DNA from: Halorubrum ezzemoulense DSM 17463
Lineage (GTDB): Archaea > Halobacteriota > Halobacteria > Halobacteriales > Haloferacaceae
Assembly: GCF_002114285.1 (NCBI RefSeq)
Contig: NZ_NEDJ01000001.1
Coordinates: 1 to 64,000 of the forward strand
DNA length: 64,000 nucleotides
Direction: 5' to 3'
The notes beneath the pieces were generated by a model. That model saw only the letters and a list, made by a program, of their open reading frames with translations, had not been told where the DNA came from and did no database searches. The position numbers were made by a program, and so were the translations under genes. Positions 53,907-62,593 of this stretch are shown here, one piece after another (the first letter of the stretch is position 1; each line of letters opens with the position of its first letter).

Positions 53907-54185
53907 GTCGGCGGCCCCACCGCTCACCGGCGGGAACAGCGCCAGTTCGTCGCCCGCCTCCAGCGTCGCGTCGAGCCCGTCGTCGTGGCGGACGCTCCGC
54001 CCGTTCCGGAGGACGTTGATGTGGTCTGCGACGCTCCCGTCCTCGATGACGCGGTCCCGGAGGTCGGGGTGCGCGTCCAACAGCGCGTCGAGCGCGTCGC
54101 CGACCGTGTCGCCCGGCTCCGCGTCGACGGTCACCGCGCGGTCGCCCGCGATCTCCGCGAGGTCGGCGAACAGCTTCCACTCCAT
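53901..54185 (-). CDS. SAMP/MoaD-like ubiquitin-fold protein with a C-terminal extension
   Basis: A 94-residue beta-grasp protein close to SAMP1 of Haloferax volcanii: MEWKLFADLAEIAGDRAV-type start, ALDALLDAHPDLRDRV, DHINVLRNGRSVRH and DELALFPPVSGG. Such proteins are ligated to targets through a terminal diglycine activated by UbaA, or supply sulfur for molybdopterin. Here the GG is followed by AADR before the stop, so it would need trimming to expose the diglycine. The sequence reading was rechecked codon by codon. Located between the RCK_C and dys genes, near the K+ channel cluster. Confidence 0.85.
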   Translation of the reverse strand: MEWKLFADLAEIAGDRAVTVDAEPGDTVGDALDALLDAHPDLRDRVIEDGSVADHINVLRNGRSVRHDDGLDATLEAGDELALFPPVSGGAADR

Positions 54186-54207
54186 AGCGGATCCCCGCGC
54201 GGGCGGC

Positions 54208-55551
54208 TCAAGAGCGTTGCGTCCCGTCGGAGTCGACAGCGGCGTCGCCGTCGTCTTCGACCCCCGCCGCGTCGCCGTCCCCGGTCGCGGCGGGCTGGGC
54301 GGCGCCTGCGGCCTCCGCGGCCGACGCCGCCGTCTGGGCGCTCCCCGCGGTCGACGCGGCCGCCTCGAACGACCGGATCGCGTCCGGACGCCCGACGAGG
54401 TACGCCAGGTCGCCAGCGCCGAACGCGTAGTCGTGCGGCGGGATCGGCTGGACGGACCCCGCCGCCGGTCGGACCGCGGCGACGACGGCGCCGACCTCGC
54501 CGACGGTGCTCCCGTCGAGGTCGCTCCCGGCCGCGACCGTGACCGAGGCCATCGTCTCGTCCGCGCTCCGTAGCAGCGAGGCGAACTCGCGATCCGCCCG
54601 CGGCTCGGCGGGGAGCGTCACGAGCCGATAGCCGCCTTGGTCGGTCAGGCGTTCGGCGTCCGACTCGTCGAGCGCGACGGTGACCGCGTCGCCGGCGACG
54701 CCCCGCAGTTCGCCGGTCGCGACGCGCTCCGGCTCCGCGTCGTCGCGCCACAGCTGGACCGTGTCCCCGGCGGTGGCGTTGTTCGGCGGGTCGGCCGCCA
54801 CCGCCACCGCCGCCGACTCCGGCGCGAGCGTCGGGCCGAGCCCGGCGGCGCGGGAGCCGACCGCGAAGTACTCGACCGACCCGTCCGCGTCGAGGTCGAC
54901 GTCGACGTAGCCGACGCCGTACTCGTCTTTGAGCCGGGTGACGAGCCGTTCGCGGAGCGACTCCGGAGAGAGCTTCCGGGGGAAGAGCAGCGTCTTCTCG
55001 GCGATCTCGTCCTTCTTCTCCGGGGAGACGGGGTCGTACGTCTCCATGTCACCGATCTCGTCGGCCGGTGGGAGCGTCACCGCCGTGAACCGCCCGACAG
55101 CGCGCACGACCCCGCTGAGTTCGCCGTCGAGCTGCTTGGCGCCGGAGAGCGCGAACACGTCGACCGCGAGCCTGTCGCCCGCGTATCGGCCGACGGGCGC
55201 CATCACCACTGCGACGCCGAGCGAGACGAGGTTGAAGAACACGCTCTCGGGCGCCAACAGGGTCGGATTATCGCCGATCGCGACCGACCCCAGCGAGGTC
55301 GTGTTGAGGTACAGCGCGACGACCGCGACGCCCAGCAGCCCGGTCACCCCTTCGGGGATCGCCGTTCGGAAGTACCAGCGGTAGGAGAGCGCCGCGCCCC
55401 CGGTCAGGAGGGCGGCGACGACCGCGAACGTGACGAGCGTGACGGCCGCCTGTCGCGGCCGCGCGAATCCGACCTCGACGGCGGCGAGGGGGACATCAGC
55501 GGCGGCGAGGGAGACGCCGACGGCGGCGACCGCACCGAGCGCGGGGCTCAC
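54208..55551 (-). CDS. membrane protein with TrkA-C (RCK_C) domains, second of a pair
   Basis: A 447-residue protein with about four N-terminal hydrophobic helices (starting at LGAVAAVGVSLAAADVPLAAVEVGF and including AVTLVTFAVVAALLTGGAALSYRWYF), then two regulatory C-terminal RCK_C-like units. The first is near YVDVDLDADGSVEYFAVGSRAAG; the second contains GSDLDGSTVGEVGAVVAAVRP and YAFGAGDLAYLVGRPDAIRSFEAAA. A long Ala/Gly/Asp tail follows. Starts with GTG overlapping the stop of its partner gene (GTGA). Such proteins probably regulate the divergent K+ channel. Confidence 0.83.
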   Translation of the reverse strand: MSPALGAVAAVGVSLAAADVPLAAVEVGFARPRQAAVTLVTFAVVAALLTGGAALSYRWYFRTAIPEGVTGLLGVAVVALYLNTTSLGSVAIGDNPTLLAPESVFFNLVSLGVAVVMAPVGRYAGDRLAVDVFALSGAKQLDGELSGVVRAVGRFTAVTLPPADEIGDMETYDPVSPEKKDEIAEKTLLFPRKLSPESLRERLVTRLKDEYGVGYVDVDLDADGSVEYFAVGSRAAGLGPTLAPESAAVAVAADPPNNATAGDTVQLWRDDAEPERVATGELRGVAGDAVTVALDESDAERLTDQGGYRLVTLPAEPRADREFASLLRSADETMASVTVAAGSDLDGSTVGEVGAVVAAVRPAAGSVQPIPPHDYAFGAGDLAYLVGRPDAIRSFEAAASTAGSAQTAASAAEAAGAAQPAATGDGDAAGVEDDGDAAVDSDGTQRS

Positions 55552-56813
55552 GCGGCCACCTCCGCGAACCGGTCGAGCGCGTCGCGGCTCCCCACGACGA
55601 ACAGGTCGTTGCCCGCCGACAGCGGCTGCGTCCCGTCGGGCGCGACGCGCCACGAGTCGTGACGGGCCGCGAGGACGGCCACGTCGTAGGCTTCGCGGAC
55701 CTCGGCCTCGCCGATGGTGTGCCCGTCCAACGGTCCGCCGGCGGCGACGGTGACCTTGCGGAACCGCTTCCCCGCCCGCCGGAGCAGGGCCGTGAGCTCG
55801 TACTCGCGGCGGGTGCCTCGCGACAGCACCAGCACGCGCCCGCGGTCGGCGCGGAGGAGATCCGTCGCCTCGGAGCGGTCGACGGCGAGCGTCACCCGCC
55901 CCTCACCCCCGGTCGTCGTGGGCGCGGTCGCCGCCGGGGGGGAGGGAACGTCCGTCTCCCCGCCGTCGGTTCGGAAGTCCTCCGAATCCGCGTCGTCGCC
56001 CGCGGGGGGAACCACAGTCGACGCCGCCCCGGCGCCCGGCTCCGGCTTCCCGCTCGACTGCGCGGCGATGACGGCGCCCTCGACGCCGATATCCGGCGTT
56101 ATCACGCGAACGACATCGCCGCGGGCGATCCCGGTCGGCACGAGCGCCGACACCGACACCGCGCGCTTCCCGGCGGGCACCCGCTTCGAGAGCGCGCCGG
56201 TCGGCGGGGCGGCCGACACCGTCGCGCGCGCCTGTTCGTCGATCTGGACCGACACGTCGGCCAGGTCGAACTCGGTGCGGAGCCGCTCCGCGAACCGGTC
56301 TTCCAGCTCCGCGAGCGGGAGGTCGGCCGGAAACGTCCAGTCGCCGTCGAGGATCGCGGCGCGCGTGTCAGCCGGCAGCGGCGGGTACCCCTCGATGTCG
56401 GTCACCTCGCCGGCGACCTCGACGGAGACGCGCCCGCGGCCGCCGACGAGCTCGATCACGTCCGTCGAGAGCGTGCGGTCGCGGAGCTGCTTGAGCGAGA
56501 TCCGCTTGGGGGCGCTGGCGCCGAGGCGGTCCCCCTGCGCGTGGGCGTACAGCGAGATCATCAACACCACGACGATCGCCGTGAGGATCGCTGGCGCGCG
56601 CTCCGACGACCGAATCGTCTCGTCGTTGAGCGCGAGCAGGCCGCCGTTGACGCCGGCGATCGCGAGCGACAGCACGACCACTCCGAGCCCGGGGATCGTC
56701 CCGTCGGTGACGTACTTGAACACGAACCCGAGGGTCCCGGCCACCAGCGCGGGAACGATCCCGGTGATCACCCCGAGGTAGACGCCGAAGACGATCTCGA
56801 CGGGCAGCGACAT
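55548..56813 (-). CDS. membrane protein with TrkA-C (RCK_C) domains, first of a pair
   Basis: A 421-residue protein with an N-terminal hydrophobic region (about three helices: VEIVFGVYLGVITGIVPALVAGTLGFVF, GLGVVVLSLAIAGVNGGLLAL, AILTAIVVVLMISLYAHA), then RISLKQLRDRTLSTDVIELVGGRGRVSVEVAGEV and a C-terminal RCK_C domain: KVTVAAGGPLDGHTIGEAEVREAYDVAVLAARHDSW ending GNDLFVVGSRDALDRFAEVAA. Partner of the following TrkA-C protein (4-bp overlap). Together with the divergent potassium channel, 121 bp away, this forms a K+ channel module known in haloarchaea. Confidence 0.85.
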   Translation of the reverse strand: MSLPVEIVFGVYLGVITGIVPALVAGTLGFVFKYVTDGTIPGLGVVVLSLAIAGVNGGLLALNDETIRSSERAPAILTAIVVVLMISLYAHAQGDRLGASAPKRISLKQLRDRTLSTDVIELVGGRGRVSVEVAGEVTDIEGYPPLPADTRAAILDGDWTFPADLPLAELEDRFAERLRTEFDLADVSVQIDEQARATVSAAPPTGALSKRVPAGKRAVSVSALVPTGIARGDVVRVITPDIGVEGAVIAAQSSGKPEPGAGAASTVVPPAGDDADSEDFRTDGGETDVPSPPAATAPTTTGGEGRVTLAVDRSEATDLLRADRGRVLVLSRGTRREYELTALLRRAGKRFRKVTVAAGGPLDGHTIGEAEVREAYDVAVLAARHDSWRVAPDGTQPLSAGNDLFVVGSRDALDRFAEVAA

Positions 56814-56934
56814 ACGGCGTCCAATCCGCGGCGCGGTTAAACCAGTACCGGCGCGAGCGACGCGCGGAGCGCCCGTCGGATCGATTCCGCGGCGGCCTCG
56901 CGGGGTTTAAGTTCGGTCTCGGCGACCCGGGAAC

Positions 56935-58110
56935 ATGGAGCTGACCCGGGACTGGGTGACCGTTCGGGCGTCGATCCTCCTGACGTTCGCGGTCGCGGTG
57001 CTGTCGATCCTCGCCGGGCTGGCCCAGATCGGGGGGCTCGGCGTCGACGGGCCGCTCGCCCCGTACGTGCTCCCGGTCGTCCGCCAGACGGTCGGGTTCA
57101 CCGGGACGATAACCGGCTTCGCGATGTTCGGGAGCGGGTTCGCGCTCCGGAACGGCTACCGGATCGGGTGGTACACCACGGCCGTGTTGCTGCCGCTGAC
57201 GGCACTTCAGGGGCTGATGCAGGCCTCCGTCCTGTCGTTCCCGCTCGTGGCGCTGTCGCTCCTCTCCGTGCCGACGCTCGTGGTCAACCGGGGCCGGTTC
57301 GACCGGGACTTCAGGCCCTCCCCGACGCAGTTGGCCGCGGGCGCGGCGCTCGTGGGGGCGGTCGCGTACGGGACGCTCGGGTCGTACGCCCTCAGAGACC
57401 AGTTCGAGGGCATCGAGACGATCGTCGACGCCTTCTACTTCACCGTCGTCACCGCCTCGACGGTGGGGTACGGCGACGTCCACCCCGCGACCGGTCCCGC
57501 CTCCGACATCGCGCAGCTGTTCGCGCTCTCCTCGCTCGTGGTGAACGTCGCCGCCTTCGCGGTGGCGCTCGGGGTCCTCCTCACGCCCGCCATCGAGGCG
57601 CAGCTCTCCAAGGCGCTCGGAAAGATGACCGACAGACAGATCGACCTCCTCGACGACCACGTCCTCGTGCTCGGCTACGGGGACCTGACGGAACCGATAC
57701 TCGAAGAGCTCGACGCCCGCGACGGCGTCGAGTACGCCGTGGTGACGCCGGACGAGGCCGCCGCGAGGCGGCTCGCTGACCGCGACATCCCGGTGTACAC
57801 CGCGGATCCCAGCGACGTCGACCCGCTCGAACACGTGAACCTCGACGGGGCCCGGGCGGTCGTCGCCGCCACCGAAGACGACGCGCACGACGCGCTGGCC
57901 ATCCTCACCGCCCGCCAGCTCAATCCCGACGTGCGCATCGTCGCGGCGGTGACGCAGCGGGAGAACGTCGACAAGCTCCGGCGCGCCGGCGCCGACCAGG
58001 TGATCTCGCCGACGACGCTCGGCGGGCACATCATCGTCGACTGCGCGTTCGGCGCGGACAGCAAGGACGCGACGGAGGGAATCATCGAGGACATCGACCT
58101 CGACGACTGA
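56935..58110 (+). CDS. potassium channel with RCK (TrkA-N/C) domain
   Basis: A 391-residue ion channel. About four N-terminal hydrophobic helices are followed by the pore region ETIVDAFYFTVVTASTVGYGDVHPATGPASD, whose TVGYGD (176-181) is the K+ selectivity filter. A cytosolic RCK domain starts DDHVLVLGYGDLTEPILEEL with the Rossmann glycine motif and contains YAVVTPDEAAARRLAD, VYTADPSDVDPLEHVNLDGARAVVAATEDDAHDALAILTARQLNPDVRIVAAV, ending DQVISPTTLGGHIIVDCAF. It is divergent from two TrkA-C membrane proteins that probably act with it. Confidence 0.93.
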   Translation: MELTRDWVTVRASILLTFAVAVLSILAGLAQIGGLGVDGPLAPYVLPVVRQTVGFTGTITGFAMFGSGFALRNGYRIGWYTTAVLLPLTALQGLMQASVLSFPLVALSLLSVPTLVVNRGRFDRDFRPSPTQLAAGAALVGAVAYGTLGSYALRDQFEGIETIVDAFYFTVVTASTVGYGDVHPATGPASDIAQLFALSSLVVNVAAFAVALGVLLTPAIEAQLSKALGKMTDRQIDLLDDHVLVLGYGDLTEPILEELDARDGVEYAVVTPDEAAARRLADRDIPVYTADPSDVDPLEHVNLDGARAVVAATEDDAHDALAILTARQLNPDVRIVAAVTQRENVDKLRRAGADQVISPTTLGGHIIVDCAFGADSKDATEGIIEDIDLDD

Positions 58111-58137
58111 GCGACGCTCAAGAGAGGCCGCGACCGC

Positions 58138-58773
58138 TCAGCGGCTCTGTCGGCCCTTCGTCTGCCGGTAGTCCCGACTCAGGACGTTCTCGCGCATGTG
58201 GTCGCAGAAGGCGTCCGCCTCGGCGTCGCTCATCTCGCTCGGCTCTTTCATCGGCACGAGCTCGAACCCGCGTCCGCGAATCGTCGTCGCGTGTTCCGCG
58301 TCGACGTCGAACGAGTCGGGCCGGCGAGTCGTGTACTCGACCGCCAGCTCGCGGAGCGGTCGGTCGCCGACCGGCACGATGATCTGGGGGTTTATCATCC
58401 GGATCTCCGCGTTGAGGAAGGGCTCGCAGGTGTCGACCTCCCGGTCCGTCGGCTCGCGGTCGGGGTGGCGACACCGCGTGAGGTTCGTGAAGAAGAGGTT
58501 TTGTACGTCCGGTTCCGCGGCGTCCGGCGCCGACCGGACGAACCCGAGGTCGGCGAAGATCGACTGGACGCGTTCGCCGCCGCCCGCGCCGGTGAAGGGG
58601 ACGCCGTTGCGCTCGGCGGCCTCCGTGGGGCCGGTCCCGACGACGAGGAACTCCGCGCCGACGTCGCCGTAGCCGTGAACGACGCGGTCGCGAGCGCCGC
58701 ACAGCTCGGCGCAGTTCTCGCAGTCGGCGTCCATCGCGAACGGGTTCTCGAAATCCGTCTGATTCGCGTCCAC
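58138..58773 (-). CDS. uracil-DNA glycosylase family protein (Fe-S type)
   Basis: A 211-residue UDG-fold protein. Four cysteines expected for an Fe-S cluster are visible: DADCENCAELCGARD near the N-terminus and, further on, NLTRCRHPDREPTDREVDTCEPFL. The active-site loop reads FLVVGTGPTEAAERNGVPFTG in place of the usual GEAPG motif, and NPQIIVPVGDRPLREL follows. It is likely a family 4/5-like DNA glycosylase removing uracil, important for GC-rich, UV-exposed genomes. GTG start at 58773. The C-terminus is rather basic. Confidence 0.82.
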   Translation of the reverse strand: MDANQTDFENPFAMDADCENCAELCGARDRVVHGYGDVGAEFLVVGTGPTEAAERNGVPFTGAGGGERVQSIFADLGFVRSAPDAAEPDVQNLFFTNLTRCRHPDREPTDREVDTCEPFLNAEIRMINPQIIVPVGDRPLRELAVEYTTRRPDSFDVDAEHATTIRGRGFELVPMKEPSEMSDAEADAFCDHMRENVLSRDYRQTKGRQSR

Positions 58774-58884
58774 GGTTGCTCTGTGGGCTCCGCGTCCCTA
58801 AACGCTCCGCCGGGGAGGGCCGTACGAGAACGAGGCGGTGCGGAACGAGCGTGAAAAGCAGCGTGCGGCGGTGGCGCGGCCTGT

Positions 58885-59112
58885 TCAGTTCGGGACGTAC
58901 CGGTCGCCGTCGCAGTCGACGAGTCCCTCGCTGCGGAGGGTCTTCAGGATGCTGTACAGGGAGAGCTTCTTCATCCCGAGCGACTCGCCCATCTCGGACA
59001 CCGTGGCGTCGCCGTTCGTGGTCAGGTACAGGTACACGAGCTTGGCGCGGGGCGACTGGAGCTCCCGGGGCAGCTCGGGGGCCGCCGCGGACGCGGTCTC
59101 CGTCTCGATCAT
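58885..59112 (-). CDS. small winged-helix DNA-binding protein
   Basis: A 75-residue protein: MIETETASAAAPELPRELQSPRAKLVYLYLTTN, then the HTH DATVSEMGESLGMKKLSLYSILKTLRSEGLVDCDGDRYVPN, with the recognition helix and the wing at the C-terminus. It resembles TrmB/MarR-type winged helices without an effector domain and is probably a transcription factor. The ATG at 59112 is supported by tttattat at -26 to -33 on the minus strand; a longer reading frame to 59388 is an artefact of high GC content. The target is unknown; sdhA is the next gene upstream. Confidence 0.78.
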   Translation of the reverse strand: MIETETASAAAPELPRELQSPRAKLVYLYLTTNGDATVSEMGESLGMKKLSLYSILKTLRSEGLVDCDGDRYVPN

Positions 59113-59439
59113 CTTGTCCGATATGACGGGTTCGACGATAATAAACCCCCTATTCAACGTTTGTCGAAACAGCGTGAATCGGTCTGAGAACGGCCCTGAA
59201 GCCATTTTTCTCTCAAATCGGACCGATAACGTCGATCGACGAACGGCGAATCGACGCGTATCGACGCTCGGTTTCGACCGTCGACGGATAAGGAACCGTG
59301 AACGATCCGGATCGATCGGGCGAAACGATCCGGGGCCGCCGCCGGACAGATCGGGGGCCGCGACCGGACCGGGCGAACTCCGGCCCAAGAGGTCGGAGCC
59401 GCGACGCGCCGCCGCGGGCGACCGAGCGTCCCGGGCGGT
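59113..59439. other. 327-bp intergenic region between the winged-helix gene and sdhA
   Basis: Contains the winged-helix gene's promoter (tttattat at 59138-59145, minus strand) and, near 59200-59216, a poly-pyrimidine run (ccatttttctctc) that could be a terminator. Repeated cgatccgg words occur near 59299-59335. No convincing gene is visible. Confidence 0.5.
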
Positions 59440-61269
59440 TCAGTACGACCGGCTCTTCGGCTCGTACGTCTTGTTCTCGCCCTCGAGGACGACCGGCTTG
59501 TACCACAGTTCCGGCTCGCCGTCGTTCCACGAGACGAGCGTGTGCTTCAGCCAGTCCTCGTCTTTGCGCTCCTGGTGCTCCTTGCGCCAGTGGGCGCCCC
59601 GGAACTCCTCGCGAGCGAGCGCGCCCATCGTCAGCGCCTCCGCGAGGTCCAAGATGTTCCGCGTCTCGATCGTGTGGATGAGGTCGGTGTTGAACGTCCG
59701 GGACGGGTCCGACACCGCGACGTCCTTGTACGCCTCGCGGGCCTCGCGGAGGTCGGCTAACGTCTCCTCAAGTCGCCCTTCCTCGCGGAACACGTTGACG
59801 TTGTCCGTCATCGTTTCCTGAACGGCGGAGCGGATCTCGGCGTGGTTGCGGCCCTTCCGCGAGAGCAGTTCGTCGACGCGCTCCTGCGCTCGGTCGACGG
59901 CGCCGCCGAGGACGCTCTCGGCGTCGGTCGCCACGGCGCCGCCGTCGGCCGCGGCCGTGCCCGAACCGCTCGTCTCGCCGACCTCAACACCGAACTCGTA
60001 GTCGGCGGGCTGCCAGTCGCCCGAGCGGCCGGTCTCGATCTCGGCCTCACCCATCTCCTCGCCGGCGGCGTGGCGGCCGGCGCGCTTGCCGAAGACGATG
60101 AGCTCCGGCAGCGCGTTACCGCCGAGGCGGTTCGCCCCGTGGACGGAGGCGCAGGCGCACTCGCCGGCGGCGTACAGCCCGTCGATGACGGTCTCGCCGA
60201 ACTCGTTCGTCTCGATGCCGCCCATCGCGTAGTGCTGACCGGGCTTGACCGGCATCGGCTCCGTGAGCCCGTCGGCGCCCTCGAAGTCCTCCGCGAGGTG
60301 GAGGATGTTCTCCAGGCGGTCGAGGATGCGCTCCTCGCCGAGGTGGCGCATGTCGAGGTGAACGTACTCGTCCTCGATGCCGCGCCCCTCGTTGACCTCG
60401 GTCAGCTCGGCGCGGGAGACGACGTCGCGGGAGGCGAGCTCGCCGTCGTTGTTCGCGTAGCCGTGTTCGAACATGAACCGCTCGCCCTCGCTGTTGTAGA
60501 GGATTCCCCCCTCGCCGCGGACGCCCTCGGAGATGAGGACGCCGGTCGACGGCAGCGTCGTCGGGTGGAACTGGATGAACTCCATATCCTCCATCGGGAC
60601 GCCGGCTCGGTACGCCATCGCGACGCCGTCGCCGGTGTTCGCCACCGCGTTAGTGGTGTGGTCGAACACCTGCCCCATCCCGCCGGTCGCGAGGATAACG
60701 CCGTTCTCGGCGCGGAAGCCGCTTATCTCGCCGCTCTGGATGTCGTACGCGACGACACCGTGGCAGGTCCGCTCCGCGGGATCGTCCTCGTCGGTGACGG
60801 CCAGGTCCATCACGTGCCACTCGTCGTACACCGTGATCCCACGTTTGACCACCTGCTCGTACATCGTGTGGAGCATCTGGTGGCCGGTCTCGGCGCCCGC
60901 GTACGTCGTGCGCGGGAAGGACAGGCCGCCGAACGGTCGCTGCGAGACGCGCCCGTCGTCCTCGCGGGAGAACGGCATCCCCCAGTGTTCGAGGCGGATG
61001 ACCTCCTCGGGGCTCTCCTGACAGAGCGCCTCGACCGCGGGCGCGTCGCCGAGGTAGTCGGACCCCTTCATCGTGTCGTACGCGTGGTCCTGCCAGGAGT
61101 CGGCGTCGCGCAGCGCCGCGTTGATCCCGCCCTCTGCCGCGCCCGTGTGCGACCGGACGGGATGGAGCTTCGACACCATCGCCACGTCCGCGCCCGCTTC
61201 CTGTGCCGCGATCGCCGCCCGGAGTCCCGCCCCGCCGGCCCCGACGACGACGACATCGTGTTCGTGCAT
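59440..61269 (-). CDS. sdhA: succinate dehydrogenase flavoprotein subunit
   Basis: Oxidises succinate to fumarate in the TCA cycle and complex II. The 609-residue subunit starts with the FAD-binding HEHDVVVVGAGGAGLRAAIA; His41 in RSHTGAAEGG is the covalent FAD site. Catalytic regions include MEFIQFHPTTLPSTGVLISEGVRGEGG, EDEYVHLDMRHL, PVKPGQHYAMGGI and GLYAAGECACASVHGANRLGGNALPELIVFG. A short acidic insert precedes DRAQERVDELL. The ATG at 61269 starts at the FAD motif. It is last in the sdhCDBA operon. Confidence 0.96.
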   Translation of the reverse strand: MHEHDVVVVGAGGAGLRAAIAAQEAGADVAMVSKLHPVRSHTGAAEGGINAALRDADSWQDHAYDTMKGSDYLGDAPAVEALCQESPEEVIRLEHWGMPFSREDDGRVSQRPFGGLSFPRTTYAGAETGHQMLHTMYEQVVKRGITVYDEWHVMDLAVTDEDDPAERTCHGVVAYDIQSGEISGFRAENGVILATGGMGQVFDHTTNAVANTGDGVAMAYRAGVPMEDMEFIQFHPTTLPSTGVLISEGVRGEGGILYNSEGERFMFEHGYANNDGELASRDVVSRAELTEVNEGRGIEDEYVHLDMRHLGEERILDRLENILHLAEDFEGADGLTEPMPVKPGQHYAMGGIETNEFGETVIDGLYAAGECACASVHGANRLGGNALPELIVFGKRAGRHAAGEEMGEAEIETGRSGDWQPADYEFGVEVGETSGSGTAAADGGAVATDAESVLGGAVDRAQERVDELLSRKGRNHAEIRSAVQETMTDNVNVFREEGRLEETLADLREAREAYKDVAVSDPSRTFNTDLIHTIETRNILDLAEALTMGALAREEFRGAHWRKEHQERKDEDWLKHTLVSWNDGEPELWYKPVVLEGENKTYEPKSRSY

Positions 61270-61322
61270 TGTTGGTATGTAATTTCGTAAGTTCCGAAGT
61301 CCCTTGATACTGTCTGTCGGGA

Positions 61323-62213
61323 TTACCAGAACTTCAGGTTGTTTTTGACCGCCTCGCGCTTCAGCTCCTGGATGTGCTCGGTGAGGGGGATGTCCTTCGG
61401 GCACACCTCCGTACAGGAGAACTGCGTCTGACACCGCCAGACACCGTGCTCCTGCTCGATGATCTCTAAGCGCTTCTGTTTCATCTCCTCGCCCTCGCGC
61501 CCGTCCATCGCGCACCGGTACGCCTTGTTGATCGCGGCCGGCCCGAGGTACTCGGTGTCCCCCGCGGCGACGTTACACGAGGACATACACGCGCCACACC
61601 AGATACAGCGCGTGGACATCTTGATCTTCTCGCGGTTCTCCCGGTCCTGGCGCTGCTCTTCGAGATCGCCGTCCGGGTACTCGTCCGTCTGGAAGTACGG
61701 CTCGACGGCCTCCATCTGCTCGTAGAAGTGCTCCATGTCGACGACGAGGTCCTTCGTCACCTCGGCGTGGGGGAGCGGCTCGACGCGGACCGGCTCCTCG
61801 AGGTCCGATATCTGCGTCTTACAGGCAAGCTTCTGGCCGCCGTTGACGAACATCGCGTCGGAGCCGCACACCGCCTGCCGGCAGGAGTGGCGGAACGTGA
61901 GCGAGGAGTCGTACGTGTCTCGCGCGTACATCAGCGCGTCGAGGACGGTCATCCCCTTCGTGAACGGGACGTGGAAGGTGTCGAACCGCGGCTCCTGTTT
62001 CCCCTCGACCTGCGGGTCGTAGCGGAACACCTTCAGCTCGACCGTGCTCTCGTCGGCGGCCGCCTTCTCCGCTTCCTCCTCCGGTCGCTGCTGGCGGCGC
62101 TCGGCCGCGCGGCGCCGCTTCTCGGCGCGGCGCTCCTCGCCCTTCGAGGCCGGCTCCGTCTCGGTTTCGGCCTCGGTCGATTCCTCGGTCTGCTTCGGAA
62201 TTTGCGTGCTCAT
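61323..62213 (-). CDS. sdhB: succinate dehydrogenase iron-sulfur subunit
   Basis: Carries electrons from FAD to quinone. The 296-residue subunit has an extended Lys/Glu-rich N-terminus (about 60 residues) before the core. The [2Fe-2S] site is SCRQAVCGSDAMFVNGGQKLAC, with Asp in the third position as also seen in bacterial SdhB. The [4Fe-4S] and [3Fe-4S] sites are in CIWCGACMSSCNVA and CQTQFSCTEVCPKDIPLTEHI. The operon order C-D-B-A is the haloarchaeal arrangement. Confidence 0.95.
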   Translation of the reverse strand: MSTQIPKQTEESTEAETETEPASKGEERRAEKRRRAAERRQQRPEEEAEKAAADESTVELKVFRYDPQVEGKQEPRFDTFHVPFTKGMTVLDALMYARDTYDSSLTFRHSCRQAVCGSDAMFVNGGQKLACKTQISDLEEPVRVEPLPHAEVTKDLVVDMEHFYEQMEAVEPYFQTDEYPDGDLEEQRQDRENREKIKMSTRCIWCGACMSSCNVAAGDTEYLGPAAINKAYRCAMDGREGEEMKQKRLEIIEQEHGVWRCQTQFSCTEVCPKDIPLTEHIQELKREAVKNNLKFW

Positions 62214-62220
62214 TGTCGGT

Positions 62221-62592
62221 TCAGTAGAGTCCGATGCCCGCCCACGCGTTCGCGGTGCGGATTCCCTGCGCGATCAGCACGACGCTCGCGGCGACGAGCG
62301 TCCACTTGATCACTGTGCGTTTCGTGCCGGTGAGCCCCTGGTTGACCAGCGCGTTGTAGACGCCGTTGACCCCGTGGAACGTCGCTGTCACGAGGAAGAG
62401 GATCATCAGCGAGTAGTAGCTCAGCTGCTCCATCCGGCCGGAGCTGGCGAGGAACGACACCTCGTCGGCGTGGTGGACGAAGTGGAGCAGGAAGAAGTGG
62501 AACGCCAACACGACCAGCAGGAACACCGCCGTGATCCGCTGGAGCAGCCACATCCGGCCGCCCGACTGGAACGAGGAGTAGCGCTCGGCCAT
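62221..62592 (-). CDS. sdhD: succinate dehydrogenase membrane anchor SdhD
   Basis: A 123-residue membrane subunit with three helices: MWLLQRITAVFLLVVLAFHFFLLHFV, LSYYSLMILFLVTATFHGVNGVYNALV and VIKWTLVAASVVLIAQGI. The first has the His-rich HFFLLHFVHHADEVSF, with haem-ligand candidates. The DUF is that of the haloarchaeal SdhD family, which pairs with SdhC to hold haem b and the quinone site. Translation starts a few bases after the SdhC stop. Confidence 0.9.
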   Translation of the reverse strand: MAERYSSFQSGGRMWLLQRITAVFLLVVLAFHFFLLHFVHHADEVSFLASSGRMEQLSYYSLMILFLVTATFHGVNGVYNALVNQGLTGTKRTVIKWTLVAASVVLIAQGIRTANAWAGIGLY

Positions 62593-62593
62593 C

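Noticed and set aside
59113..59388. Extended N-terminus of the winged-helix gene
   Set aside because: The extra residues are Arg/Ser/Pro-rich and cover a well-placed TATA box; the ATG at 59112 is better supported.
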